DNA of 64,000 bases, from contig JAKOGI010000823.1 in the NCBI GenBank assembly GCA_029747015.1, positions 211,001 to 275,000 of the forward strand, read 5' to 3'. The first letter of the stretch is position 1; each line of letters starts with the position of its first letter. This document shows positions 1 through 11,475 of this stretch, piece after piece. The notes under the pieces are model-generated. The model saw nothing but the letters and a program-made list of their open reading frames with translations, had not been told where the DNA came from and made no database searches. The stretch comes from Carnegiea gigantea. Lineage: Eukaryota > Streptophyta > Magnoliopsida > Caryophyllales > Cactaceae. Made by a program: the position numbers and the translations under genes.

Positions 1-1482
1 ATCTGGAAAAACACCCAATAATGCTCCTAAATATTTTGGATTATATTCTGAAAAGAAAATAGCAAAAAGCTTTCCTAAATAATCTAGAAAAATAAAATCA
101 GAATAGTAACTGAAATTCTAATTAAAAATCAAAACAGCAAATAATAAATAGAAAATAAATATTACAAATGTCAAACAGTAACCTAAAATATCATTCTTTA
201 GGTATATAAGCTTATAACTCCTAAATTGTATCCAAATAATTCCAGAAAAATCAAATCAGAAAATTACCACAGAAAATCAATGCAAAATATTAAATTTGAA
301 ATTAGAAATAAAATAATCTGCATAAATATAAATACGAAAATAAAGACAAAAATTACCCTAATTTGAGGACACAATTTTCTGGACTTAACAACACCTAATA
401 ATCATGAATTAAAATTAAAAATCGAAATTTTCAGAATTAATAACCTAAAAACCTGCACTTATCAATTTTTCAAAATAATTCTGAAAAATTATCAAATAGC
501 TTCCAAAATTTATGAAATTAAATATGGGCAGACTAGGACACTAAATAAACCCTAGGAACTGATAAAAATCGAAAAAGAACAAAAATAACTATTTTTAGTC
601 TAATTTGTAACAAGCCGGTAATTAAATACGAAAACTGAATATAAATCAATCTAAAATTATAACCACTCTAAAAATCAAAATCTAAACCATCTAAAAATAC
701 CTAGACACTCCTAAAAGACTATTCTTTGGGGGGGGTTTGATTGCAATTATATTGAAGCTAATAAAAATAGAACAAACTAATCAAATTAATTCTAAGCAAT
801 AAATAATGATCAAAAATTGTCAAATTTATGAAGGATACTTAGTATAATCTCAATCCACCATGCAAATTAATATTTATCATTAACACACAAGTTAATTTCA
901 TTCATGAGTTAAACTATAGAAGGCATCCACCAACGGTTCTTCCCCGTTTTTCCTTAGATTCTAGTTTAATTAGGTCCAGCCCTAATATAAACCCTACTGG
1001 TTTTGATAACCCTCATACCAGTGCAAGAATTTAATCAAACTAGAGCATTAAGAATTAGAAAAACATCATTTAATACTTTGTAACCAATTTACCAGCGAAT
1101 CGATTTAGCAAAGATCTAAAGCGATTACCTAATTAAAAGAGATGGGTTTGAACCATCCATGATTAATTAGGGTGATACCTAAGCATAAAAGACTATAACT
1201 TTTACGTATTATAATCTTCTAAACTATCAATCGAAATTGTATTAAACTAACTAGCATGCATTCTAATTAATTTAACATGAATATCATAAACAATAAACGC
1301 TAATCGCTATAGAATCATGAATATGAATCAACTAGGCAATAAAGTATAAGACTCGTTTCAAAATAGTAAATTTAGCATGGCTTCAGGAAGATTATACTAA
1401 GCAAAAAGGAATTACTCACTCATATTAAAAATAAAATCATAACAATTAAACAAGGGTTTCATGTTTAATAATAAACTAAGCA

Positions 1483-1519
<37 letters not shown>

Positions 1520-2168
1520 CAAAATAGAACAAAATAAACACAAAACCAAAAAAAAAGGATTGAGCCGTAGGGGGCTATGCCGTTGAGTTATGATGGATGA
1601 TGATGATCAGAAGATGATGATGGGTATGATTTATGGTGATGAATGATAGTGATGATGAAGAAGGTGATATGGTGATAAAAGGGCGGTTAGGCGTGAGATG
1701 GGGAGGTGATTCAAGATGGTGGTGAATGATGCGTGGCATATAGAGGAGGAAGAATAAGATGGGTTAGGCGTAGGTGGCTGCGTGAGAGGGGATGTAGAAG
1801 ACAGATGATGATGGTGATGATTGATGTATATAGGGAGGAAAGGAGGGGGGTGATTAGGGTTAGTAATTAGGGTTTCCTTCTTCCTTTCTTCCTTAGATTT
1901 CTTCTCCCTCAAGACTTCTAGCTCTTCACCAACTCTTGAAATCCTAGCCCAATTAAATAATTATGGAAATAATATTCTCCATAATTATTATTTTTGGACC
2001 GTCTTTATAGCCAAGCGTGTAAAACTCGAGTTTCGACGTCCTCTCTTCTCCTCTTTATTAAATTAATACTAACCTGAAAAATATATAAAATAAAGTAAAT
2101 TAGACGCAATAATGTATATAATATAATTAAAATAATTATTAAAACAATGCATGATTTTTGACTTAACA
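1..2168 (-). repeat. 3' LTR of element 1 (truncated by window edge)
   Basis: The sequence from 1 matches that from 5993 almost base for base and ends at 2168 in ttaaca (TGTTAA when read on the minus strand). It contains a (TAA)n tract near 1488-1516 and a GATG/GGTGAT-rich stretch near 1590-1830. The reverse strand of that stretch gives spurious His-rich reading frames. Confidence 0.93.
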
Positions 2169-2170
2169 AA

Positions 2171-2184
2171 TTCCCCCACACTTA
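2171..2184 (-). promoter_or_regulatory. Polypurine tract of element 1
   Basis: Read on the minus strand this is TAAGTGTGGGGGAA, followed after two bases by the LTR start TGTTAA. It is the plus-strand DNA primer site expected just upstream of the 3' LTR and is nearly identical in element 2. Confidence 0.85.
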
Positions 2185-3396
2185 GACTTTGGATGTCCTC
2201 GTGCAAAGAAATCTTAGACTCGAACTAAAAATTCGCTCTCTTCCTTTCTTATAAAGTCATGCATAACTATAATATTCATACTAGGCCTTGGCTTGCTTTA
2301 AAAACAGTTTTATTAAAAATTAAATAGTTTTTCCTCCTATAAGTGAATAACTACTAGACATCTAACTACCATCAGAGAGTTTATTCATCAACCTCAGAAC
2401 ATTTCCTTAATGAAATAACAAGATCAATGGTTATCCATCTCTTTTTAATATGCATACCGATCAAGAGGTCTAAAAAAATTTAAGATAGAAAAATTTAGTC
2501 ATGGTTTGGCTATAAAGACAATTGAATTAGATAGAATAACTCATTGAATTGATTCAAAACTTGCCTTGTAATTATTTTTCTCTTCTTCTTCTTCTTATCT
2601 TTCCAACTCCACTTGCGCACATATTCGAGGCCCATATAGGGTCTTAGAAATTAAGCACTCCCTGTCTCACACTCACCCAAATAGAGGTGCGGGAGCAAAC
2701 ATTTAATTTTCATCATTACTTTTATTTATTTTATTGATTCACTAGCATAGGAAGTAAGCTTTTCAGTAGCGGTATTACCTCAAAGGGTAGCACCCAGTAG
2801 TGCATGCCTCAAAGGGGTATACGTCATTTCCAACTTTGACTCTCCTTTTTTTTTTCCTTTCTTTGTATAGACCAGTAAAATCACAATTTTAATGAATTAT
2901 TCAACTAATTCAATAGTCTAGGAGATGGGCCAGGTCATTTTATTGCCTCTGAATCGAATATATTACATGACTAGATAAGATGGATAATCAAAAGAGTTAC
3001 TCATTAAGAAGTTGTATGAGGATCAGCTCAAACTTCCCTAAAGGATAACTATTATGCTTAGAAGTCTTCACTTATAAAATAATAAACTACAAAATAGCTA
3101 ATAAAACCAAAAAAAAAAAAAAATTTTTTGTCTAAACAAGCAAGCCTAGCATAAACTCATATCATGCATTATTTATAAGAAAAGAATTTTTTTTTTTGAT
3201 TTTATTTTTTTTCAAGAATAAAAACTGCAGGAATTAAATGCAGAATGCACCCCCCTACACTTAATTCATGTGTTGTCCTTAATGCATGCAAAAAGATGAA
3301 AATAATGAAAATAAAAGCAAAATTAAATGGATACTTCCCTAAAAGCATTGGATTGCCTCCCAACCAGCGCCTTTGTTTATAGTCGTTGGCTCGACT
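2185..3396 (-). other. Non-coding 3' region of element 1 (pol to PPT)
   Basis: About 1.2 kb between the shortened pol frame and the PPT contains no reading frame I can support and no envelope-like gene. Apart from the tandem CCTTTGAGG motif (separate entry) it holds poly-T/poly-A tracts and is collinear with 20858-22045 of element 2. Confidence 0.7.
2766..2835 (-). repeat. Tandem CCTTTGAGG/CTACTGGGTG motif, element 1
   Basis: Two imperfect head-to-tail units, each containing (on the plus strand) CCTCAAAGGG followed by a CCCAGTAG-type block. The same double unit occurs at 21436-21510 (element 2) and 11300-11375 (element B), always between the last coding region and the PPT. No function is known to me. 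Confidence 0.75.
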
Positions 3397-4420
3397 TCAT
3401 GAAACTCCTGGATCCTCTAGTTGGATCTCTTCCAATAATTCAACATTAATCTGGTAAGGCACTTTTTGAAACTCAGCATGATCAAGACTCTTAGTAAGCA
3501 CAGTCAAAAATTCATCTTTGTTGGACAAGTCATAAATATTTTGGGGCAACTCATCAATAACATCAAGTGCATATACGTAACTCACATCAGCAGGGAATCT
3601 CATGGCATCAAAAATATTAAATTTAATCACTTCACCATCAAATTCCATGGTTAATGCTCCTTCATGCACATCAATTTTAGTCCTAGATGTTTTCAAAAAT
3701 GGCCTGCCTAGTAAGATGGGAATATCATGATATGCATCACCCATGTTCATCACATAAAAATCAGCAGGAAATACAAGTTCATTCACTTGGATTAAAACAT
3801 CCTCTAACACTCCATCTGGGTAAATACTGCTCCTATCAGCTAACTGAAGCACTACACCAGTTTTCTTTAACTTTCCTAAGTTCAGTTTGTCATAAACAGA
3901 CCTAGGCATAACATTAATGGAAGCACCCAAATCAAGCATAGCCTTATCAAAGAAAAGATTTCCTATTTTGCAAGGGACAGAAAACATACCAGGGTCTTGA
4001 CACTTAGGGGGAAGTTTTCTTTTAAAAACAGCAGATACATTTTTCCCCACACTTATCTTCTCATTACCAATGAGCTTCCTCTTGGTAGTGCATAATTCTT
4101 TTAAGAACTTAGCATAACGAGGCACCTGTTTAATGGCATCAAAAAGAGGTATATTAATTTCTACCTTCCTAAAAGTCGCTAAAATTTCTTGGTTAGCCTC
4201 ACTTACCTTAGACGTAGGGCTTCTAAATCTACTAGGGAAAGGTGGGATTGGTTTGTAAGATTCTCTTTTCTTTTCTCCTATTTCCTTAGTAGTTTGATTA
4301 GAATTAATGTCTAACTTTGGTACAGCCCCTTTAATCTCTAACTTAGGTTCTAATTCTCTACTCTTCCTAAGTTCTTTTAACTTTTCCCTACTCCTAATTG
4401 TTATGGTACTAACACTCTCT
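3397..4420 (-). pseudogene. Element 1 gag C-terminus/protease fused to pol C-terminus by internal deletion
   Basis: This frame encodes the retropepsin-type aspartic protease region. The catalytic triplet appears in MLDLGASINVMP (DLGA, as is common in this lineage) and the flap/second-strand motif in ILLGRPFLKT. The frame is open upstream to about 4420, where a shift separates it from gag. Its last residues, LLEEIQLEDPG, match the very end of the integrase of element 2 (near 22060). The residues just before (LTKSLDHAEFQKVPYQ) match a position before RT in element 2 (near 25080). About 3 kb encoding RT, RNase H and integrase is therefore missing, and the join keeps the frame open to a stop at 3397. 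It could still yield gag/protease-like protein only if the upstream breaks were bypassed. Confidence 0.85.
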
Positions 4421-4479
4421 TTAGGTTAGGGTAAGGCAGAGATGGTAACTATTTTGCATTTGAGCCTACAGGTTGCTAA

Positions 4480-5697
4480 CTATGATATCAGTTGCGGTAT
4501 GTTTCTCTTGAACCTGCTTAAGAGTTGTCTCCAAAATCTAGAACCTATCATCCATCTTCTTGAGGACTTGTTCCAGTAGAAAGTTGGTCCTATCCTGGTT
4601 AGAAGGTTGATGATAGGGTTGGTTAGAACCAGGTGGATTAGGCTTAGGGCCATACCTAAGGTTAGGGTGGTCTCTCCATCCTTCATTATAAGTATTCGAA
4701 TAGGAATCATACCTTTTTTGATCTTGGTTGGAGTAAAGAGCATTAACATTACCTTCCTGTAGAGTAGGACATGCATTAGTAGAATGCCCCTCTAGACAAC
4801 AAATACCATATATTACTGCTTTTTGAATACCCCCAGTAATAATCTTATTTAACATAGCAGTAATGTGAGATAACTAATTCTCTAGATGAATTAGAACCTG
4901 TCTCATTTACCCTTTTAACTTGTGAGTCCTTAGCACCAAACTGCAGAGTGTTTTGGGCCATTACATTAAATAGATTTCTAGCATCAGCTGGGGTTTTATT
5001 AACCAGAGCCCCCCACTAGCAGTATCAACCATATTACGATCCATAGGAAGCAAACCCTCATAAAAATATTGAATCAATAGTTGTTCAGTTATTTGATGTT
5101 GGGGACAACTAGGACATAACTTATCAAATCTTTCCTAATATTCACAAAAGGTTTCCCCATTCATTTGTTTGATTCCACATATTTCTTTCCTAATAGATCC
5201 AACACGGGATGCAGGAAAAAACTTTTCTAGAAACAATTTATGCAATGCCGTCCATGTAGAAAAAGATCCAGCAGGCACATAATATAACCAGTCCTTAGCA
5301 TTACCAAGCAAAGAAAAGGGAAAAACCCTTAGTCTAATTTGGTCCTCAGGAATTCCTTCAGGTACCATAGCAGAGCAGGTAATAAGGAATTTACTAATGT
5401 GTCTATAGGGGTCCTCTCTAGCCAATCCATGAAACTTAGATAATAAATTAATAAATCCTGAGTTTAATTTCAAAGGCTATCCAAAACAGCATAAGTAATG
5501 GACATTGGTTGGGTTTCTAAGTTAGGGGCAGCAAGTTCTCGAAGAGTAGACATGCTTACCTCTTTAACCCTAAAACTTACTAGGTCAGGCCGACTCTCTT
5601 TGTTTTCAACTTTCAATGCTGGTTCTTCGTTTACTTCAATTTCCTTACCACTCCTTAATTTCATACACTCCTTGAAATCTAAAAAGAATAAAATCAA
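4480..5697 (-). pseudogene. Element 1 gag (broken)
   Basis: The capsid/nucleocapsid precursor packages element RNA into cytoplasmic particles. The Retrotrans_gag core is seen in 5135-5473 (for example RHISKFLITCSAMVPEG and GNAKDWLYYVPAGSFSTW). The N-terminal part is 5470-5697 (MKLRSGKEIEV). A zinc-knuckle region lies at 4538-4855; its first cysteine is changed (YGICCLEGHSTNAC, where element 2 has CGICC), so the CX2CX4HX4C site is damaged. The pieces lie in different frames or are split by stops. Gag directly follows the PBS and leader, as expected for the right-hand 5' end. Confidence 0.85.
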
Positions 5698-5772
5698 AAA
5701 AAACTAGAGTTATAATAAAACAAATAAAAGTAGCAAAATTAAATAGAAGTAAACTAGCAATTTAATTTTCTT

Positions 5773-5790
5773 TCCCCGGCAACGGCGCCA
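5773..5790 (-). promoter_or_regulatory. Primer binding site, tRNA-Asp type (element 1)
   Basis: On the minus strand TGGCGCCGTTGCCGGGGA lies five bases inside the 5' LTR. It is complementary to the 3' end of plant tRNA-Asp (family knowledge), the primer typical of Athila/Tat elements. Confidence 0.9.
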
Positions 5791-5795
5791 AAATT

Positions 5796-7477
5796 TATAA
5801 AACTTGTCGAGAGCTACAAATTTAACCACTACTTTGGTTATTAAATACTTTTTATAGCATAGGGAAGTAGGGATCGATCTACAAGGAAAGATTGTTTTAA
5901 AAAGGTTAGCTTAATCCTAAATGATTTTACTAATCTAATTTATTAAATCTAATATTAATAATTCTAAAATAATTAAAATCTAATGAATAAAAATCTGGAA
6001 AAACACCCAATGATACTCCTAAATATTTTGGATTATATTCTGAAAATAAAACAGTAAAAAGCTTTCCTAAATAATCTAGAAAAATAAAATCAGAATAGTA
6101 ACTGAAATTCTAATTAAAAATCAAAACAGCAAATAATAAATAGAAAATAAATATTACAAATGTCAAACAGTAACCTAAAATATCATTCTTTAGGTATATA
6201 AGCTTATAACTCCTAAATTGTATCCAAAAAATTCCAGAAAAATCAAATCAGAAAATTACCACAGAAAATCAATGCAGAATATGAAATCTAAAATTAGAAA
6301 TAAAATAATCTGCATAAATATAAATACGAAAATAAAGACAAAAATTACCCTAATTCTAGGACACAATATTCTGGACTTAACAACACCTAATAATCATGAA
6401 TTAAAATTAAAAATCGAAATTTTCAGAATTAATAACCTAAAAGCCTGCACTTATCAATTTCTCAAAATAATTCTGAAAAATTATCAAATAGCTTCCAAAA
6501 TTTATGAAATTAAATATGGGCAGACTAGGACATTAAATAAACCCTAGGAACTGATAAAAATCGAAAAAGAACAAAAATAACTATTTTTAGTCTAATTTGT
6601 AACAAGCCGGTAATTAAATACGAAAATTGAATATAAATCAATCTAAAATTATAACCACTCTAAAAATCAAAATCTAAACCATCTAAAAATACCTAGACAC
6701 TCCTAAAAGACTATTCTTTGGGGGGGGGTTCGATTGAAATTATATTGAAGCTAATAAAAATAGAACAAACTAATCAAATTAATTCTAAGCAATAAATAAT
6801 GTTCAAAAATTGTCAAATTTATGAAGGATACTTAGTATAATCTCAATCCACCATGCAAATTAATATTTATCATTAACACACAAGTTAATTTCATTCATGA
6901 GTTAAACTGTAGAAGACATCCACCAGCGGTTCTTCCCCGTTTTTCCTTAGATTCTAGTTTAATTAGGTCCAGCCCTAATATAAACCCTACTAGTTTTGAT
7001 AACCCTCACACCAGCGCAAGAATTTAATCAAACTAGAGCATTAAGAATTAGAAAAACATCATTTAACACTTTGTAACCAATTTACCAGCAAATCGATTTA
7101 ACAAAGATCTAAAGCGATTACCTAATTAAAAGAGATGGTTTGAGCCATCCATGATTAATTAGGGTGATACCTAAGTATAAAAGACTATAACTTTTACGTA
7201 TTATAATCTTCTAAACTATCAATCGAAATTGTATTAAACTAACTAGCATGCATTTTAATTAATGTAACATGAATATCATAAACGATAAACGTGAATCGCT
7301 ATAGAATCATGAATATGAATCAACTAGGCAATAAAGTATAAGACTTGTTTCAAAATAGTAAATTTAGCATGGCTTCAAGGAGATTATACTAAGCAAAAAG
7401 GAATTACTCATTCATATTAAAAATAAAATCATAACAATTAAACAAGGGTTTCATGTTTAATAACAAACTAAGCAAAA

Positions 7478-7508
<31 letters not shown>

Positions 7509-8156
7509 CAAAATAGAACAAAATAAACACAAAATTAAAAAAAAAGGATTGAGCCGTAGGGGGCTATGCCGTTGAATTATGATGGATGATGATGATCAGA
7601 AGATGATGATGGGTATGATTTATGGTGATGAATGATAGTGATGATGAAGACGGTGATATGGTGATAAAAGGGGGGTTAGGCTTGAGATGGGGAGGTGATT
7701 CAAGATGGTGGTGAATGATGCGTGGCATATGGAGGAGGAAGAATAAGATGGGTTAGGCGTAGGTGGCTGCATGAGAGGGGATGTAGAAGACAGATGATGA
7801 TGGTGATGATTGATGTATATAGGGAGGAAAGGGGGGTGTGATTAGGGTTAGTAATTAGGGTTTCCTTCTTCCTTTCTTCCTTAGATTTCTTCTCCCTCAA
7901 GACTTCTAGTTCTTCACCGACTCTTGAAATCCTAGCCCAATTAAATAATTATGAAAATAATATTCTCCATAATTATTATTTTTGGACCGTCTTTATAGCC
8001 AAGCGCGTAAAACTTGAGTTTCGACGTCCTCTCTTCTCCTCTTTATTAAATTAATACTAACCTGAAAAATATATAAAATAAAGTAAATTAGACGCAATAA
8101 TGTATATAATATAATCAAAATAATTATTAAAATAATGCATGATTTTTGACTTAACA
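5796..8156 (-). repeat. 5' LTR of element 1
   Basis: A 2361-bp LTR beginning TGTTAA on the minus strand. Its other end reads tata on the plus strand where element 2 has tgta, so the terminal CA has mutated to TA. It is collinear with 1-2168. A TATA-like CTATATACA lies near 7815-7825 on the minus strand. Confidence 0.9.
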
Positions 8157-9401
8157 GTGACTTTATCAAGAAAGAAGTGATGCATACATAATGAAGGACC
8201 AAGTCCCTTGACATCGTCGATGCTATAACCGATGGCACCCCTATGCTTTCTGAGCACGCCTAACAGTTTTTCAAGTTGGGGCCATCAAGTTTAGCACTGA
8301 CAATAATAGGGAACTGATGATCAGGGTCAAGGAACTCATACCTGAGATGAGGGGGGCAGAGGCTTCAACTCTACCTTCGGTGAGCTCTTCTTTTCCTCCT
8401 TGGAGCTATGCTGCTCCACACTAAGGACCTCCCGGGGGGATTGTCTCCCTGTGTAGGCAATGGAGGCATCGAGGAGTCTGGCATACTCCCTCGTCTCGCC
8501 TGATTGGGAACCGATCACATGACAGCTGACTAGGGCGGCCTCCAGTGGATCCTCCACAAAATGGCAAGTCATAGCCTCCTAATTAAGTGACTTCTCCAAT
8601 ATATCGACACTGCAACATGTATCGTCTGGAGAAGGTGAGGCTATGGATTGGGGTAAGCAAAATTCGACCTTTTCATCCCCAACCTGGAGGGAGAGCTTGT
8701 TGTTCTTCACATCAATCATAGCCCCTGCAGTGGCCAAGAAGGGCCTCCCTAGAATAATGGGGATGCAGGAGTCCTCTTCCATCTCCATGACAACAAAGTC
8801 ACAGGAAATAAAGAACTTTCCCACCTACAATGGGACATCCTTGAGAACGCCAAAGGGATACTTGACAAATCGATCAGCGAGCTACAAGGAGATGGTAGTG
8901 GGTTTCAAATCCCCCACTTGCAGCTTCTTACAAATTGAGTATGGCTAAGGCTTATACTAGCCCCAAGATCGCACAGCGCTCTACTGATAGTCAGATCCTC
9001 GATAAAACAGGGAATAGAGGAACATCCTAGGTCTGAAAGCTTGGGAGGAAGCTTGTTCTGAATAATAGGGCTGCACTCCTCAGTGAGAGACACTGTGGCA
9101 TTCTCGAGCAGCTTTCCTTTATTAGAGAACAAATCCTTCAAGAATTTAGCATAAGAGGGCATGTCTGTAATGGCCTCCAAAAAGGGAATATTGATGTGAA
9201 ATTTTTTTAATATCTCGAGAAACTTCCCATACTTGTGCTCCTCCATAACCTTTACTAGCCTTTAAGGGTAGGGGACAGGAGGCTTGTAAGGCTTCACGAG
9301 AGATGAGGTGTTCCCTGCTTCAACCTCCTTGGGCTCTTTAATCTAAGCCCTCTCACTCGGGGCCTCAATGCGAATTTGCTTCCTGGCACTAGCCTCATCT
9401 T
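8157..9401 (-). pseudogene. Element A gag tail, protease and pre-RT linker (broken)
   Basis: Reading leftwards, 8905-9246 carries the end of gag and the start of protease with DLGASISLS (active-site DLGA). Then 8579-8824 carries the protease C-terminal half (IPIILGRPFLATAGAMIDV), 8336-8572 the Pro/Lys-rich linker, and 8157-8257 the conserved pre-RT stretch (KHRGAIGYSIDDVKGLGPS). Each segment is separated by a stop or shift. The reading breaks off at 8157 where element 1 begins, so RT is not visible. Bases 9247-9401 are degenerate gag tail. Confidence 0.8.
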
Positions 9402-10765
9402 TGTTGCAGAAACAGTTTTAATATTTATAAACCCCAAGTGCAAGGTGTATCGTTGAGTACTTGGGGTGTCGTCCGCAGGGAATTATGTTCTCAACTACCA
9501 GAGTTCACTAGAGCGTCTCAATCTAGGCGAAATCAAAGGGTGAAAGAGAAAAGACTAAACTACGCTACAAACACAGAAACAAGCGACTTGGAGTTGTGAT
9601 TTTACCAATGGACGAACCAACTAACCAAGACGAGTCCTAACCTACCCGAACCACACTATGAACAAGAGATGGTCGGTTGCACCATCAAAGACCACCCAAG
9701 CCCTCTCTCAAGGGTCATGAGCTAGTCTAACTCGTGTAACCACCTACTTTCGTGGGGTTAGGCGAATTAGACCACAAAACTAGCAACCCCGGACCTAGCT
9801 CGATTCGGATACTACTTTCGTGTCCCGAACTCGGCTATTCCCTCTCCCACACTAGCAAATTGACCTCACCTCTCAGCATAAGTCAGTTGCCCAAAAATAT
9901 GGATGAAAACCCTCTCAGGCATTTCATCGAACACTTGGCGGGCGTGAAGGAAAACTCTAAGTTCTAGGCATAGATTGGGTATGGTTAGGCCTAGTACAAG
10001 ATCAATTACCATCAAGAGGCTAATCACAATCCAAGCCAACAAAATCTACCAACAAAACATGAAAAACGCATGAAAACCTAAACTAACCAACAAGAACATA
10101 AACTTGAAGAACAAAACGAAGGGAATGAAATAAAGCGAATTTAAACAAGTAAACAACATAAATTAACAATGAAATTAAACATATAAATCAAACCAAAACC
10201 AATACAAGAATCAAAATCAACAAAACATAATTAACAAGAACATAAAAACTAGAGAGATAAAAGAGGAGAAAACTTAGTCTTGAATTGATGAAGAACTTGA
10301 AATCCAAAGGTTGAATCCAATGTTACAATCTTCAATCCTAAACTAATCTCCCTTATTAACTAAAATCTAACCTAAACTACTCTAGAAATCGCCAGAGAGA
10401 CGCCCAAGCAAGCTCCCGTGCGACCTCTCAACGACCCCCCTTAACAGACGCCCGAACGAAGCCTTAAATAAACCGAGACCGGGCAAAACAGGGAGGATGG
10501 CACGACCATGCCCTGTGGCACGGCCCCACCGTGCCACATTGCTGGCACGGTGGGCCGTCTCCCCGGTTTTGCCCGGTTTTGTCCGTTTCCGCCGGTTTTC
10601 GCTGTGTTGTCCCGTCTTCGTCCCTTTTTGCGACGTTTGCTTGATTTGGAGTTATTTCCTACAAAACATAAATAAAATAAGGTAAAATCCTATAAAATAA
10701 AGTTATTATACGAGCAAAAAGTAGGAGAAAGAGGCGCGTAAAATGGGTAAATTTACCGTTCAACA
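9402..10765 (-). repeat. 3' LTR of element B
   Basis: A 1364-bp LTR starting tgttgcag and ending gttcaaca on the plus strand. It has a 9/9 inverted repeat (ACCCCAAGT at 9431-9439, ACTTGGGGT at 9459-9467), a U5-like block at 9464-9480, and GC-rich palindromes at 10500-10560. It differs from its partner LTR by few substitutions and short indels. Confidence 0.92.
10500..10562. repeat. GGCACGG/CCGTGCC palindrome cluster in element B 3' LTR
   Basis: A perfect stem TGGCACGG, five bases, CCGTGCCA lies at 10516-10536, flanked by further GGCACGA/GGCACGG copies. It is a GC-rich island in an AT-rich LTR, and a related cluster lies in the LTR of element A (17685-17795). It may be a transcription-factor site or RNA hairpin; function unknown. 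Confidence 0.7.
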
Positions 10766-10779
10766 CACCCCCACACCTA
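10766..10779 (-). promoter_or_regulatory. Polypurine tract of element B
   Basis: On the minus strand TAGGTGTGGGGGTG abuts the LTR start TGTTGAACGG. It shares the GTGTGGGGG core with elements 1 and 2. Confidence 0.85.
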
Positions 10780-11285
10780 TCTTTTGTTCGTCCTCGAGCA
10801 AAATAAAAGAAAAACTAAAGTAAACAGCTAACTCACTTTCATAGGAATCACGGTTGCATTTAGCATATGCAACAAGCCCTTTAAACCCCTTGGTTACCCC
10901 AAGTGGACGAGTAAGGTCTCGTGAGGGTTTGCAGAAGATATACCCACAAAATCTCAAAAAGGAAAAACAAAGAAAAGAGAAACAAAAATCGAAAAATAAA
11001 AATGGCAAAACACAATATATACAACAGGGTGAACTGTACACGTTCGGATCAACCAAAACCACCTAGTAGCTCAAGTATCAGTCTGTACACAAGCATTATA
11101 TGCATTTCAGGACAAATCATCCCAAAGAATGGCATCCAGACATCAGCTTTTCACCCCACGACACATGAAAATAATGAATCCATCCTGGTGCCTGGTGTGC
11201 AAGTGTATCATCACCCTAACACTAAGCCTACCAAAAACAAACTCAATCCCACGCAATTGACGCAAGCTACCTTTTTGATTGGCTA

Positions 11286-11475
11286 GCATGGAAAGCGGGC
11301 TTCCCCAGTAGCAGTATTGCCTCAAAGGGTACACCCAGTAGCGCATGCCTCAAAGGGGTACTTGTCATTTCCAACTCTTTTCTTCCCCACTTTCTTTTCT
11401 TTCCATTATTATTTTTTTCATTACAAACTCATGTCACGCCTCAAAGGGATACACCCAGTAGCGCTTGAATTTGTT
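11286..11475 (-). repeat. Tandem CCTTTGAGG/CTACTGGGTG motif, element B
   Basis: Two adjacent units (about 11300-11375) plus a third partial unit at 11438-11470 share CCTCAAAGGG and ACACCCAGTAGCGC. It is the most expanded copy of the motif also found in elements 1 and 2. Confidence 0.75.

Larger units (their letters stand above)
1..8156 (-). mobile_element. Element 1: Athila-like Ty3/gypsy deletion derivative (left end outside window)
   Basis: This LTR retrotransposon is read on the minus strand. Its 5' LTR is the right-hand copy (5796-8156) and its 3' LTR is the left-hand copy (1-2168), cut by the window edge with about 197 bases missing. Between them lie a tRNA-Asp PBS, a broken gag, a protease region and a G-rich PPT. 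RT, RNase H and most of integrase are absent. The same family is present in longer form at 18477-29768, so the loss can be mapped by comparison. The right flank (8157 on) is polyprotein sequence of a different element (A), so element 1 inserted into A; the flanking 5 bases there are gtgac, with the partner TSD outside the window. By eye I count about 17 differences in the first 650 aligned LTR positions, so it is older than element 2. Confidence 0.93.

Noticed and set aside
1631..1912. His/Thr/Pro-rich frames in the element 1 LTRs (also 7700-7900)
   Set aside because: They arise from the GATG/GGTGAT-rich strand of the LTR, are present in both LTRs and match no protein.
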